This document shows positions 1 to 8,648 of a stretch of DNA of 64,000 nt, piece by piece. Position numbers and translations under genes: made by a program. How positions within the stretch are numbered: the stretch's first letter is position 1; every line of letters begins with the position of its first letter. Source of the DNA: an uncultured Acidobacteriia bacterium (GTDB lineage Bacteria; Acidobacteriota; Terriglobia; Bryobacterales; Bryobacteraceae); the NCBI GenBank assembly GCA_903825445.1, contig CAIKAS010000200.1, forward strand, positions 1 through 64,000, written 5' to 3'. The notes below the pieces were generated by a model. It saw nothing but the letters and a program-made list of their open reading frames with translations. It did no database searches and had not been told where the DNA came from.

Positions 1-823
1 ACTCAATCGCACGGTCGACGTTCCCCAGTTTCTCGTACGTTTGCGCCAGAAGACATCGGATGAACGGGTCATCCAAATTGGCCCGGTTCAGGTCCGTCAG
101 CGCCGCGGCATAATCGCCTGCGTAGAATTCCACGTAGCCTACGAGGTACGGAAAATACTCGCTCTGATCGGGAATCCTGCCCTTGTCGAGAATTGCTTTG
201 GCCTCGGCCAGCAGTTTGCGGGCTTCGGTAATCTTGCCGCGCCGCACGGCAATCCTGGCTCGGGCGTGCGCCCATCGGAAATTCCAGAGATCCGTTCGCT
301 CCAGTGGAATTTCCGGTTGCCGAAGTCCCGTGCTGTGGCCCTTTTCATACCAATCCCAGGCGCGGTTCAGGTCACCCGTGTCGATACACAAGCGCCCCAT
401 CTCGTCCGCCACTTCGCCCGCACTGTAAAAGTCCGAGGCATTTAGATAGAGTTCATACGCGTCGGTTTCATATTTTCCGGCGCTCCTGCAGTCTCCTGCG
501 AAGCCCCACGCGATGGCCATCGCGCGCCAGGCCAGCACCTTATCCTGGAGCCTGGATGCCACTCTAATCGCCTGACTGAAGTACTGTCGGGCTTCAGCGT
601 ATCGCCCCATCAGGTCAAGTACGACGCCGACGCCATTGTTCGCGGCCACCGACTTCGGCAGTATCTCAAGGTCATGGCGAAAGACTAAGAGTGCGTTTTC
701 CAATTGGCCGCGATTCAGCAGCTGCGCGCCGGTCGGAGTCGGATCCTGAAAGGCGAAGGACGGTACTGGCAATGCTAACCCGAGCACGACCAACGCTAAA
801 TGAAAACGAAGAGACAAGGTCAC
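1..823 (-). CDS. Secreted TPR-repeat protein (C-terminus cut by window edge)
   Basis: The reading frame is open from a GTG at 821-823 through base 1, so about 274 codons are visible and the C-terminus is missing. The GTG is preceded by an AGGACGG ribosome-binding site. The N-terminus is a signal peptide: a short basic start, a hydrophobic run (LALVVLGLALPVPSFA) and a probable cleavage before FQDP. The rest is helical TPR-type sequence, for example NNGVGVVLDLMGRYAEARQY and LLAQTYEKLGNVDRAIE. It lies 28 bp downstream of the FG-GAP/ASPIC gene on the same strand and is probably cotranscribed with it. TPR proteins beside ASPIC/UnbV proteins are a common pairing in Acidobacteria. Partner and function are unknown. 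Confidence 0.8.
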   Translation of the reverse strand, partial: MTLSLRFHLALVVLGLALPVPSFAFQDPTPTGAQLLNRGQLENALLVFRHDLEILPKSVAANNGVGVVLDLMGRYAEARQYFSQAIRVASRLQDKVLAWRAMAIAWGFAGDCRSAGKYETDAYELYLNASDFYSAGEVADEMGRLCIDTGDLNRAWDWYEKGHSTGLRQPEIPLERTDLWNFRWAHARARIAVRRGKITEARKLLAEAKAILDKGRIPDQSEYFPYLVGYVEFYAGDYAAALTDLNRANLDDPFIRCLLAQTYEKLGNVDRAIE

Positions 824-851
824 GGATGCCGTCCTGCGACCAAGATCAAGA

Positions 852-2630
852 TCAATATGTGGCGGCACGCGCGAATTTCTCCGTTCTGACCACGCCGGAG
901 CCCTCCCGTATTACCACGAGTTGGCCACCGGACACATCCGCGATGTTCTCTTGCTGCCCATTCGGCCAGTGAATCTCCAGCTTCGCCACTGTCTCCGCGC
1001 CAAGCCCGAAATGCAGCCGACGGTCACTGGACGAAAGATAGGACGACTGAGCGAGCACGACCCGTGCCTGCCTGCGGCCACCGCAAACAGCCACTACCTG
1101 TGCACCGATGGCGCTCCGGTTCGAAGTCACGCCGACCAGCAGGACTTTTAACCAGTGGTTGTCGCCAGTCAGATCGTTGCGAAGCAGCGACGGCGGCTCA
1201 TTCATATTCATGATGAGGATGTCGAGGTCACCATCGTTGTCAAAGTCGCCGATGGCAAGCCCGCGGCTCGAATGAAGTTCCTTCATAGCAGGCCCAGCCA
1301 GATCCATCACCTCTTCAAACTTGCCGCCGCCGAGGTTTCGAAACAGAACGCATGGCGTCCTGTACGGACCATCCGGGGCTTTTGCCTCTATCTCGGGATA
1401 GACCATGCCGGTGGCGAAGAAGATATCAGGGAGCCCATCGTTATCAAAATCCTCCATGGCGGCGCCCCAGCCCACAAAGCGGGTTTCCACTTCGAGTCCG
1501 GCGCGCGCCGTCACATCCCGAAAAATGCCTTTGCCATTGTTGCGATAGAGAATGTTGGTGTCGGCGCTGAAATGCGTCTTGAAGATATCCAGGTTGCCAT
1601 CGGTATCGAAATCGCCAATGCCGACGCCCATGCCCGCCTGCTCCCGACCATCCTCATTCAGTGCGACGCCGCTTTCCAGACCTCGCTCAGTAAATGTTCC
1701 GTTGCGATTATTCCGAAACAGCAAGCTCGGCGACGTATCACAGGCAACGTAAATATCCTGCCATCCATCGCCGTCGAAATCGGCCGCAACCGCCGTCAGC
1801 GCATAGCCGGGCTTGATAGCCGAGATACCGGATTTATCGCTCACATCCGTGAATGTCCCGTCCCCGTTGTTGTGGTAGAGACGGCAGGGCTCCTGTGGAA
1901 GCCCGCCCGGTCCGCAGTAAACCGGGATGTCCCGCCAATTGCATTCAGGGCTCTTCCCGCGAGGCGGAACTTTATCCGGATCGAAGACGACATAATGCGA
2001 TACGAAAAGATCCAGCCTGCCGTCGCGATCGTAATCGATCCAGGTGCAGCCCGTGCCATAACGAGTCCCAGGATGGAGCAGCCCGGCCTTTTCCGTTACA
2101 TCCGAAAAACTCCCTTTGCCATCGTTGTGAAACAGGATGTTCTGACCCCAACAGGTGACGAAGATGTCGTCGAAACCGTCGTTGTCGTAATCTCCCACGG
2201 TAATGCCCGACGCCCATACGCTGCGGCCAAGACCGGATTGGGCAGTGACATCCGTAAATGTTCCATCACGGTTGTTGCGATATAGCCGGATGGTCGCTTC
2301 GGACGGCGTGGGGCCGGTACCGCGACGGCCCGTGAGGGTTATGATGTCCTGCCAGCCATCGTTGTCATAGTCGATAAAGGCAACCCCGCAGCCCATCGAA
2401 TCGAGGATGTAATCCGCGCGGCCCTCATCTCCGTAGATCACCGGAGAGTGCAACCCAGCGGCCTTCGCGACGTTGACAAAACCCGCGTGAAAGGGCAGTC
2501 CTGAAGGCTTGCCCCGGGGCGCTGGAGTGGCGCCCTGCGAAACCATTCCGCGATACTGCGCAGTCGCCCTGGAATTGAGAACCGGCAGCCCAAGCGCAGA
2601 AAGCACGATTTGACGGCGCGTCATCATCAT
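852..2630 (-). CDS. Secreted FG-GAP/VCBS repeat protein with C-terminal ASPIC/UnbV domain (CRTAC1-like)
   Basis: A 592-residue exported beta-propeller protein. The N-terminus begins with three Met codons and then TRRQIVLSALGLPVLNSRA, which resembles a twin-arginine signal. At least seven calcium-binding-type FG-GAP/VCBS repeats follow (DYDNDGWQDI, DYDNDGFDDIF, DYDRDGRLDLF, DFDGDGWQDIY, DFDTDGNLDIF, DFDNDGLPDIF, DFDNDGDLDIL). The C-terminal 70 residues, including SSYLSSSDRRLHFGLG and LEIHWPNGQ, match the ASPIC/UnbV family. The start codon directly follows the stop of the upstream gene (TAG then ATG), so translation is probably coupled. The family is abundant in Acidobacteria and Planctomycetes, but its biochemical role is not settled. 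There is no visible link to flagella. Confidence 0.9.
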   Translation of the reverse strand: MMMTRRQIVLSALGLPVLNSRATAQYRGMVSQGATPAPRGKPSGLPFHAGFVNVAKAAGLHSPVIYGDEGRADYILDSMGCGVAFIDYDNDGWQDIITLTGRRGTGPTPSEATIRLYRNNRDGTFTDVTAQSGLGRSVWASGITVGDYDNDGFDDIFVTCWGQNILFHNDGKGSFSDVTEKAGLLHPGTRYGTGCTWIDYDRDGRLDLFVSHYVVFDPDKVPPRGKSPECNWRDIPVYCGPGGLPQEPCRLYHNNGDGTFTDVSDKSGISAIKPGYALTAVAADFDGDGWQDIYVACDTSPSLLFRNNRNGTFTERGLESGVALNEDGREQAGMGVGIGDFDTDGNLDIFKTHFSADTNILYRNNGKGIFRDVTARAGLEVETRFVGWGAAMEDFDNDGLPDIFFATGMVYPEIEAKAPDGPYRTPCVLFRNLGGGKFEEVMDLAGPAMKELHSSRGLAIGDFDNDGDLDILIMNMNEPPSLLRNDLTGDNHWLKVLLVGVTSNRSAIGAQVVAVCGGRRQARVVLAQSSYLSSSDRRLHFGLGAETVAKLEIHWPNGQQENIADVSGGQLVVIREGSGVVRTEKFARAATY

Positions 2631-5237
2631 CTATTTCAGGGTCGGGCCGCCTTGGCGGTCACCCAGTCGAAAAGTCCGTCGCTGGACTGTCGTGAATGTC
2701 TTATCCGATTCGCGGATCTCAATGAATTGATTCTTCCCCAGACCGGAAAAATTCTGTCGCTCACCAGTGGCGGGCCACCAGACCTCCAGCGCGAGTATGC
2801 GCGCGGACGGGCCCAGTCCGATGTGCTGCTCATACGGCGCTGCTCCAAACGATCCTCCACTGCCGACCGTCCGATAAATATCCCGCGCCGGCTGCGCGCC
2901 ATCCCGCACAGTTACTTTTATGCGGGCTCCAACCGCGACACGATTGGACTTAACACCGGTGAGATGAACGCTGATCCAATCGTTTCCATTACCTGGATTC
3001 TCAAACAGACGCGTGTTATGCCGGTCGCCGGGTACGGCGCCGCCCATCACCACTACCAGGTCCTCATCGCCATCGTTATCCATGTCCGCGAAAGTGATTC
3101 CGTGTCCTTTCGGCAGAATTCCGGTGCCCGATGAAGCGGTAACGTCCGTAAATCGCTTTCCGGCATCGTTATGAAACATGACGTTCGGGAATAGTGCCGT
3201 AAACGACGGGCTTCCGGCGCCGAGATAGAAATCCGGATAACCGTCGTTGTCGAAATCGCCGAAGTTCAGCCCCATTGGCAGCAACACACGATCCAGTCCT
3301 GTCTCCGCTGTTGCATCGCGGAACTTGCCATTGCCCAGATTCTTGTATAGATGAAGACTCTCGCCCTTCTGGGGCAGACCCAGATAGCCCGACGCTATAT
3401 CTTCGAGCGAGGAATAATATCCGGCGACAAACAGGTCCGGCCAGCCGTCATTATCGTAATCGAAGAACCAGGCGCCAAACGTCGGGCCCTGCAACTCCAC
3501 TCCGGCCTGCTGAGTGACGTCGGTAAATGTCTTGTCGTGATTGTTGTGATAAAGGAAGTGCTGGCCCCTGAAAGTGGAAACGTAGAGGTCCGGGTATCCA
3601 TCGTTATCGAAATCGGCGGCCACCACACCTTTTACGAATCCCGTCTTATTCACGCCGGCCGACTGCGCAATATCTACAAAGGTACCGTCGCCCTTGTTGA
3701 GGAACAACTGCAACGGAGCGTTTTCGTTGCCGACCACCAGATCGAGCCTGCCATCGTTATCGATGTCAGTCCACACGGCGGTCTGCGTTGACGTGACGGG
3801 GTCCATCAGGCCGCTCTGGCGAGTGACATCGGTAAACGTGCCATCGCAGTTGTTGCGTAATAGCGACTTACGACGCCCGAATTCCCATCCACCACGGAGA
3901 ACAAGGATATCCTTACAGCCATCGTTGTTGTAGTCAGTCTGTATGATATTCAGCCCGCCGATTTGATTGCTCAATCCGGCCTGGGCTGTGCGATCGGTGA
4001 ACGTGCCGTCGCCATTGTTATGGAAATAAGCAATAGGCGCGCAATCGTCCTGGCTTGAGATGACAACGTCGTAGAATCCATCGTTATCGAAATCGTCGAC
4101 AATCAACCCTCCTGCTACGCCTCGGCGGGTCAGGCCTGAGGCACTCGCCACATCGGTAAAGTGAATCGCGGTTTCCGCTGATCCGCGCGACGCGAGAAGT
4201 GCGGGCGGAATGAGGTACTTTGTTGGAACGCTGGCGGGATAATCGCCCGACAACATATAAGTCAGGTTTAAGAGCCACTTGAAGCCCAGGTTATCCGGCG
4301 AGCGCGTCAGTGATCGCGTCAAGTAGGTGGCTGCCTTCTCCAGGTCGGCCTTCTGTTGCGGGTTCACGAGGGACTTTTTTATCGGCTGCGGAAAAACAAA
4401 TTGATCATATAGAATCACACCCGCGCGGTGAAGATAGGCAATAGCGAGCGCTTCCTCAAGCAGCGGCACTTGCGGGGGATTGCTCTTTTGCGCCAAGCGA
4501 TAGGCAGTCTCGCGAAAGGCGATCGCCTCATCCGTTTCGCCCCGCCACGCGTGCAGGTACGAGACGAAAGCGTTCACTTCCGGGAGAGATGCCGGGTCCG
4601 GGTTGGGTGCCTTTAGGAAGGCCTCCAGCTCATTGATCACGCCCGCTACCGACTGAGTGCGCGCCGAGCACACTTGACTGAGGTCGTCTTCCCAACCTGC
4701 TGGTTTTGAAAAGCGCGTGAATGCAAAATTAGCCTCGGCATAACCGGCGAAATCCGGCGTGGGAAGTATGGAGGATTGAACGGTGAGCGCCTGGCTCCGG
4801 CTGGCGTCGCCGACCGCGGAGCTGCCGCCCGGAGGTTCACTCAACACTTTGAGAACCGCGTAGCCCGAAGGAATCCTGACGATGCCGCTGGTTTGGCCGG
4901 GCGCCACGCCGCGAAGTGCGTTCCGCAATTCGGGGCGCAGTTTAGCAGGATCCACCATTCCCATATAACCGGCATCATTCGCGGTGGGATCGACAGATTT
5001 ACTTCGGGCCAATTCAGCAAAATCCTGGCCGCTCTTGATTTGAGCTGTAATCTGCGCAGCGGCTGATTCAGACTCCACGACAATAATACTGATCGGAATA
5101 TCGCGCGAATCAGTCTGACTGAATGCCGACGACAGCAGCCACCAGCAGCCCATCAATAGCGGGATCGCCGACAGACGCAAGGGCGAGGGGAAGTATCCGG
5201 CGATTTTGTTCGTGGCGGAATTCGTCGGTGCCTTCAT
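2631..5237 (-). CDS. Exported parvulin-like + FG-GAP repeat + ASPIC/UnbV protein
   Basis: An 868-residue protein if the ATG at 5237 is used; an upstream in-frame start at 5321 is possible, but the signal peptide (PLRLSAIPLLMGCWWLLSSA) fits 5237 better. Residues about 48-132 resemble a PpiC/parvulin rotamase (IKSGQDFAELARSKSVDP, LRPELRNALRGV, GYAVLKVL). A helical region follows to about 370. FG-GAP repeats such as DFDNDGFYDVVI, DYNNDGCKDILVL and DFDNDGYPDLYVS cover about 390-740, and an ASPIC/UnbV domain closes the protein (LEVWWPATGERQNF). Both conserved parvulin histidines seem to be missing, so the domain may bind rather than isomerise. It abuts the next FG-GAP gene with no spacer. Confidence 0.87.
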   Translation of the reverse strand: MKAPTNSATNKIAGYFPSPLRLSAIPLLMGCWWLLSSAFSQTDSRDIPISIIVVESESAAAQITAQIKSGQDFAELARSKSVDPTANDAGYMGMVDPAKLRPELRNALRGVAPGQTSGIVRIPSGYAVLKVLSEPPGGSSAVGDASRSQALTVQSSILPTPDFAGYAEANFAFTRFSKPAGWEDDLSQVCSARTQSVAGVINELEAFLKAPNPDPASLPEVNAFVSYLHAWRGETDEAIAFRETAYRLAQKSNPPQVPLLEEALAIAYLHRAGVILYDQFVFPQPIKKSLVNPQQKADLEKAATYLTRSLTRSPDNLGFKWLLNLTYMLSGDYPASVPTKYLIPPALLASRGSAETAIHFTDVASASGLTRRGVAGGLIVDDFDNDGFYDVVISSQDDCAPIAYFHNNGDGTFTDRTAQAGLSNQIGGLNIIQTDYNNDGCKDILVLRGGWEFGRRKSLLRNNCDGTFTDVTRQSGLMDPVTSTQTAVWTDIDNDGRLDLVVGNENAPLQLFLNKGDGTFVDIAQSAGVNKTGFVKGVVAADFDNDGYPDLYVSTFRGQHFLYHNNHDKTFTDVTQQAGVELQGPTFGAWFFDYDNDGWPDLFVAGYYSSLEDIASGYLGLPQKGESLHLYKNLGNGKFRDATAETGLDRVLLPMGLNFGDFDNDGYPDFYLGAGSPSFTALFPNVMFHNDAGKRFTDVTASSGTGILPKGHGITFADMDNDGDEDLVVVMGGAVPGDRHNTRLFENPGNGNDWISVHLTGVKSNRVAVGARIKVTVRDGAQPARDIYRTVGSGGSFGAAPYEQHIGLGPSARILALEVWWPATGERQNFSGLGKNQFIEIRESDKTFTTVQRRTFRLGDRQGGPTLK

Positions 5238-5416
5238 CAGTCGGGTGTCCGTGATTATCGCAGGATATTGTCGGCGAACACGATGCTGCGTGGTGATTGA
5301 CCCACCACAATCAACTGGCAATATAAACGACCGATATCATATCCCACGGCCTAATTGAGGCAACGCATCCCGTGGGGCAATCGAGGTAGTTGCGGGGATT
5401 GGGGCCGGCAACGACA

Positions 5417-5437
5417 TAATGACGGCACCCGTCATTA
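5417..5437 (-). terminator. Perfect 9-bp hairpin after the LuxR-type gene, without a U-tract
   Basis: The sequence TAATGACGG-CAC-CCGTCATTA forms a perfect nine-base-pair stem with a three-base loop. It starts four bases after the stop of the minus-strand LuxR-type gene. On the minus strand it is followed by GC-rich sequence rather than a T-run, so it is not a classical intrinsic terminator. It could act with Rho or protect the 3' end. A second, weaker inverted repeat (CCCACGG/CCGTGGG, 5343-5376) lies further along. The rest of the 5238-5440 gap shows no gene. Confidence 0.4.
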
Positions 5438-5440
5438 CTG

Positions 5441-6268
5441 TCATCGGGCGGTTAGCTGACGGTTGAGGCGAGTTTTCGGAAGAAAGGAGGCTGGTTGGTG
5501 AGCCTGCGAACTGAAGCTGGGAGGCTGGGAGGTAGTGAGAATAGCTGGCATAGCGAACGGGCCGACAGAGTCTTTTGCGGTCGCCACCTGTTGAGCGGCG
5601 CCGATTTGGTCCCCGGCGAGGTTCCGCCATACCAGGAGTGCGAGTTCAAAGCGGTCACTTACGCCGACACGCTGGAAAAGTTTCGACATACACACTTTTA
5701 CCGTGCCCTCCGAAATGCCCATGGCGTATGCGATCTCTTTGTTCCGCATACCTTTTGCTACCAAACCCATCAACTCACGCTGCCGGGGCGCCAGTGACAC
5801 ACGACGATGGCCCAACAGCCTGCTGCCCAAATCACGCTCCACCCAGCGAATTCCGCTGCGCATGGCGATCAGGCACTGAGCATAATCATCGCGGGTTGCC
5901 ACTGTGGTCAGTATTCCGCGAACTCCGCAGTCGAGAGCCTGAGAGGCAAACTCGGTGGAAATCGTATTTGTCCACAGAACAATTGGTACACCCAGACTCA
6001 CAAGTCCGGCCAGAACATCCAGCGTGATGCCCGGTGTCACTTCCAGTACGACCAGATCGGGGCGCGTTACCGGGATATGCTCTCGCAGAGAATCAATGTC
6101 GGAGCAGATGTCACGAATCACAATGCCACCTATCGCGTCCATGAAAGAACAAAATCCCGCCACAAAGACCGGCTGCGCTGAATAAAGGCTAATGGTGGTC
6201 ACTGTGTCGCAATCGTTCGGTCTGAACATTGTGAAAACTGCCGGGTCGTCCGTTTGGTCTGCGAGCAT
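5441..6268 (-). CDS. LuxR-type transcriptional regulator with degenerate receiver domain
   Basis: A 275-residue protein. Residues about 25-150 have the predicted fold of a NarL-type receiver, but the paired acidic residues after the first strand are replaced (SLYSAQPVF) and the phosphoacceptor position reads DLVVLEV, with Glu in place of Asp. The C-terminal part is a clear LuxR/GerE helix-turn-helix: LAPRQRELMGLVAKGMRNKE, then AYAMGISEGTVKVCMSKLFQ. It is therefore probably an orphan regulator not switched by ordinary phosphorylation. About 35 residues after the HTH are low-complexity. A TCCGATAAG element lies 14 bases before the ATG. Target genes are unknown; its position next to the sensory block suggests motility or c-di-GMP control. 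Confidence 0.85.
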   Translation of the reverse strand: MLADQTDDPAVFTMFRPNDCDTVTTISLYSAQPVFVAGFCSFMDAIGGIVIRDICSDIDSLREHIPVTRPDLVVLEVTPGITLDVLAGLVSLGVPIVLWTNTISTEFASQALDCGVRGILTTVATRDDYAQCLIAMRSGIRWVERDLGSRLLGHRRVSLAPRQRELMGLVAKGMRNKEIAYAMGISEGTVKVCMSKLFQRVGVSDRFELALLVWRNLAGDQIGAAQQVATAKDSVGPFAMPAILTTSQPPSFSSQAHQPASFLPKTRLNRQLTAR

Positions 6269-6281
6269 AGCTACTGGAAAC

Positions 6282-6308
6282 CTTATCGGACCTTAATCGT
6301 CACATTTC
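6282..6308 (-). promoter_or_regulatory. Sigma-28-like promoter candidate upstream of the LuxR-type gene
   Basis: On the minus strand, GAAA is followed after 14 bases by TCCGATAAG, which resembles the sigma-28 consensus (TAAA-N15-GCCGATAA). The -10 box ends only 14 bases before the start codon, so the leader would be very short. The same CCGATAAG word occurs upstream of several chemotaxis genes in this window. Confidence 0.35.
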
Positions 6309-6336
6309 GCGCGACGCCAGCCGCGTGAGCGTCATG

Positions 6337-8556
6337 TCAGCCGAAAACAGGGGCGGACGCCGGCTTTCCTAGGAGATAACCCTGCAGGTCGTCACATCCA
6401 GCACCGCTTACGATATCGCATTGTTTTTGAGTTTCGACGCCTTCGACGACCACCCGCATGGATAAGCAATGAGCCAGTGCCACGATGGACTTAATCATGC
6501 TGACCGCCGAGGAGTTAGTCTCCACTTCCGACAGAAAGCTCTTGTCGATCTTGAGCGCATGGACGGGGAGGTTTTTCAGATAACTCAGTGATGAGTATCC
6601 GGTACCGAAATCATCAATGGCTATGGTGAGACCCAGAGAATTGAGCGCCGAAATCGTTCGGGCGGTTTCGTCAGGCTCACGGATGAACATGCTTTCCGTC
6701 AACTCGAGTTCCAGAAGGTTCGGGGGAAGGCCGGTCTCATTCAACACCCGAGTCACGGTCTCAATGAAATCCGGGCGAGCCAATTGGACGGCGGAAACAT
6801 TTACGGCGATTCCGATACCGGCGCGCGGCCCGGTTTGCCATGCGGCGGCGACGCGGCAGGCCTCGAGGAGTACCCAATTACCAATTGGAACGATCAGGCC
6901 GGTTTCTTCAGCGACCGGGATGAATTGTGCGGGACCTATGCCAGGCGTGAATGCAGGCCTCCAGCGCAGTAAGGCTTCAAAGCGGCGGAGTTCTTTATCG
7001 ACGGCCCCGAACACGGGCTGGAAATTCAGACTCAATTCGTTTCGTTGCAGCGCGTGACGTAAGCCATCCTCGATGCGAACCCTCTCCCGGATCGTTTCAC
7101 CGAGCGCCTGATTAAAGAACTGCACCCGGTTCCGGCCGCTATGCTTTGCATGGAACATCGCGGCGTCGGCATTGCGCTGAAGCAGATCGGCATCCGCGCC
7201 ATCGTTCGGGAAAACGGCGACTCCGATACTGGCGCGGACGACGACTTCATTTCCCTTGACCTCAAATGGCTCTTTCAGGCATTCCATCAATCTGGCGGTC
7301 AGTATCCGGACGGACGCGAGACCGGTCAGGCTTCCGGCCACGAGCCTGAATTCGTCGCCGCCCGCGCGACCCAGAGTGTCAATGGGCCTTGCACACGTCC
7401 CCAGGCGATCGGCAACTTTCTTCAATATCTGATCGCCCGCGGCGTGTCCCAAAGTGTCATTGATAGCCTTAAAACCGTCAAGCCCTATGACAAACAGTCC
7501 AGTCAGCCGTTTCTCCTGAGCGGACTGGAAGATCGTCTGTTGCAGTCTGTCCCGCAGCAATCGACGGTTGGGCAGCCCGGTCAATGTATCGTGGAGAGTT
7601 TGATGCATCAATTGACGCTCGCTGAGTTTGCGATCGCCGATGCCATATGAAATCAGGGAGAATCCGTTGAGCTTTCCGGTTTTCAGACGCACGGGCGAAA
7701 TACTGACCGAGACAGCGGAAGACCCGTTTTTTGTCAGGTGGACCGATTCCAGTCGCGTCGCGGCGGCGCCAGTACGAATGGCGTCCAGCGCCTTGAGAGT
7801 ATCATCCGACCCTCCTGGCACCAACATTGCGAGAGGCTGGCCAATGACTTCGCTTGCGGTGTAGCCGTAGAGCGTCTGTGCGCCCATATTCCACTGGACG
7901 ATTCGGTATTCCAAGTCGCAGCTAATGATTGCGTCTTCCGACGACTGAACGATGGCGTTCAATTGCGAAATCGCTTCTTCATTCAATTTTCGTTCGGAAA
8001 GGTCGGTGATGACACCGATCCATTTTGAGCAATCTCCCGAGTTGTTCCAGAAGGTGGAACCGCGCGCTTCCACGGATAATTCGACGCCATCTTTCCTGAG
8101 AATTCTGAAGTGCTCTTTGAATGAATCGCGGGTCTGGTAATGCCGGAGAATTCCTGTATTGACTCGCCCGACGTCGGCCGGGTGAATCAATTTCAGCCAG
8201 TCCGAAAGCGAAGTGGGGATCTCGTCTTTCGTCAGCCCTAACCTATGGCGGACGGCACCGAGTAGTTCGAAGCGGTCACGCCGGGTGTCCCAGATGAACA
8301 TAACCTCATTCGAATAGCGCGCTGCAATGCGAAATAGTTCTTCCGTCCCGGACAACGAATCCTGAGGGCGCCGCGAATTCAGGTCGATGGCGGGGGAGTC
8401 CTGACTGGTCACCAGCCGGTGAAAACCAGGATCGCCATTCGGTGGCGATGCCGGAGTGAGACTGAACGTTCGTTGATTTTCCAATGGGAAGTCGGTTGGC
8501 AGGCCACCGGAGTTCTCCGGGCGCCAAACTTCCGTTTCCGTGTTGCAAACGTTCAT
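6337..8556 (-). CDS. PAS-PAS-GGDEF-EAL bifunctional cyclic-di-GMP protein
   Basis: A 739-residue soluble sensor enzyme that could make and degrade cyclic-di-GMP. After about 70 disordered residues there are two PAS domains (about 75-200 and 205-325), a GGDEF domain (about 330-490) and an EAL domain (about 500-739). The diguanylate cyclase signature GGDEF is intact, with an inhibitory-site RxxD (RPID) five residues before it. The phosphodiesterase motifs are intact: EALLRW, NVSAVQL, LELTES, IDDFGTGYSS, KIDKSF, VEGVET and QGYLLGKP. Both activities therefore look possible. There are no membrane segments. It is last in a minus-strand run with two sigma-54 activators and two kinases, and PilZ receptors lie 10-15 kb away. 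Confidence 0.95.
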   Translation of the reverse strand: MNVCNTETEVWRPENSGGLPTDFPLENQRTFSLTPASPPNGDPGFHRLVTSQDSPAIDLNSRRPQDSLSGTEELFRIAARYSNEVMFIWDTRRDRFELLGAVRHRLGLTKDEIPTSLSDWLKLIHPADVGRVNTGILRHYQTRDSFKEHFRILRKDGVELSVEARGSTFWNNSGDCSKWIGVITDLSERKLNEEAISQLNAIVQSSEDAIISCDLEYRIVQWNMGAQTLYGYTASEVIGQPLAMLVPGGSDDTLKALDAIRTGAAATRLESVHLTKNGSSAVSVSISPVRLKTGKLNGFSLISYGIGDRKLSERQLMHQTLHDTLTGLPNRRLLRDRLQQTIFQSAQEKRLTGLFVIGLDGFKAINDTLGHAAGDQILKKVADRLGTCARPIDTLGRAGGDEFRLVAGSLTGLASVRILTARLMECLKEPFEVKGNEVVVRASIGVAVFPNDGADADLLQRNADAAMFHAKHSGRNRVQFFNQALGETIRERVRIEDGLRHALQRNELSLNFQPVFGAVDKELRRFEALLRWRPAFTPGIGPAQFIPVAEETGLIVPIGNWVLLEACRVAAAWQTGPRAGIGIAVNVSAVQLARPDFIETVTRVLNETGLPPNLLELELTESMFIREPDETARTISALNSLGLTIAIDDFGTGYSSLSYLKNLPVHALKIDKSFLSEVETNSSAVSMIKSIVALAHCLSMRVVVEGVETQKQCDIVSGAGCDDLQGYLLGKPASAPVFG

Positions 8557-8627
8557 AAGATTGCCAGGTACAGTTGCCCAGGCCCCGTTTCTCCGACGAA
8601 GCCGCCGTGGCAGTTTTCTAATTACTC

Positions 8628-8638
8628 CTCATCGGACG
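8628..8638 (-). promoter_or_regulatory. CGTCCGATGAG element upstream of the GGDEF-EAL gene
   Basis: The minus strand carries the 11-mer CGTCCGATGAG in the gap between the sigma-54 activator and the GGDEF-EAL gene. The same 11-mer occurs upstream of the PilZ gene at 18299-18309. It resembles the sigma-28 -10 (GCCGATAA) with one change, but no -35 box stands at the right distance. It may be a variant promoter or a shared operator. Confidence 0.25.
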
Positions 8639-8648
8639 TTTTTCCCGT

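Noticed and set aside
1155-2285. Long 376-codon open frame on the plus strand
   Set aside because: It is antisense to the FG-GAP repeats of the gene at 852-2630; repeated Asp/Asn/Gly codons keep the opposite frame open. The minus-strand product has clear repeats and an ASPIC domain.
1155-4100. Short repeated DNA words (atcgttatcgaaatc-like) that at first look like a repeat array
   Set aside because: They encode FG-GAP motifs (DFDNDG) in two neighbouring genes with irregular spacing and no spacers of fixed length, so this is not a CRISPR array.
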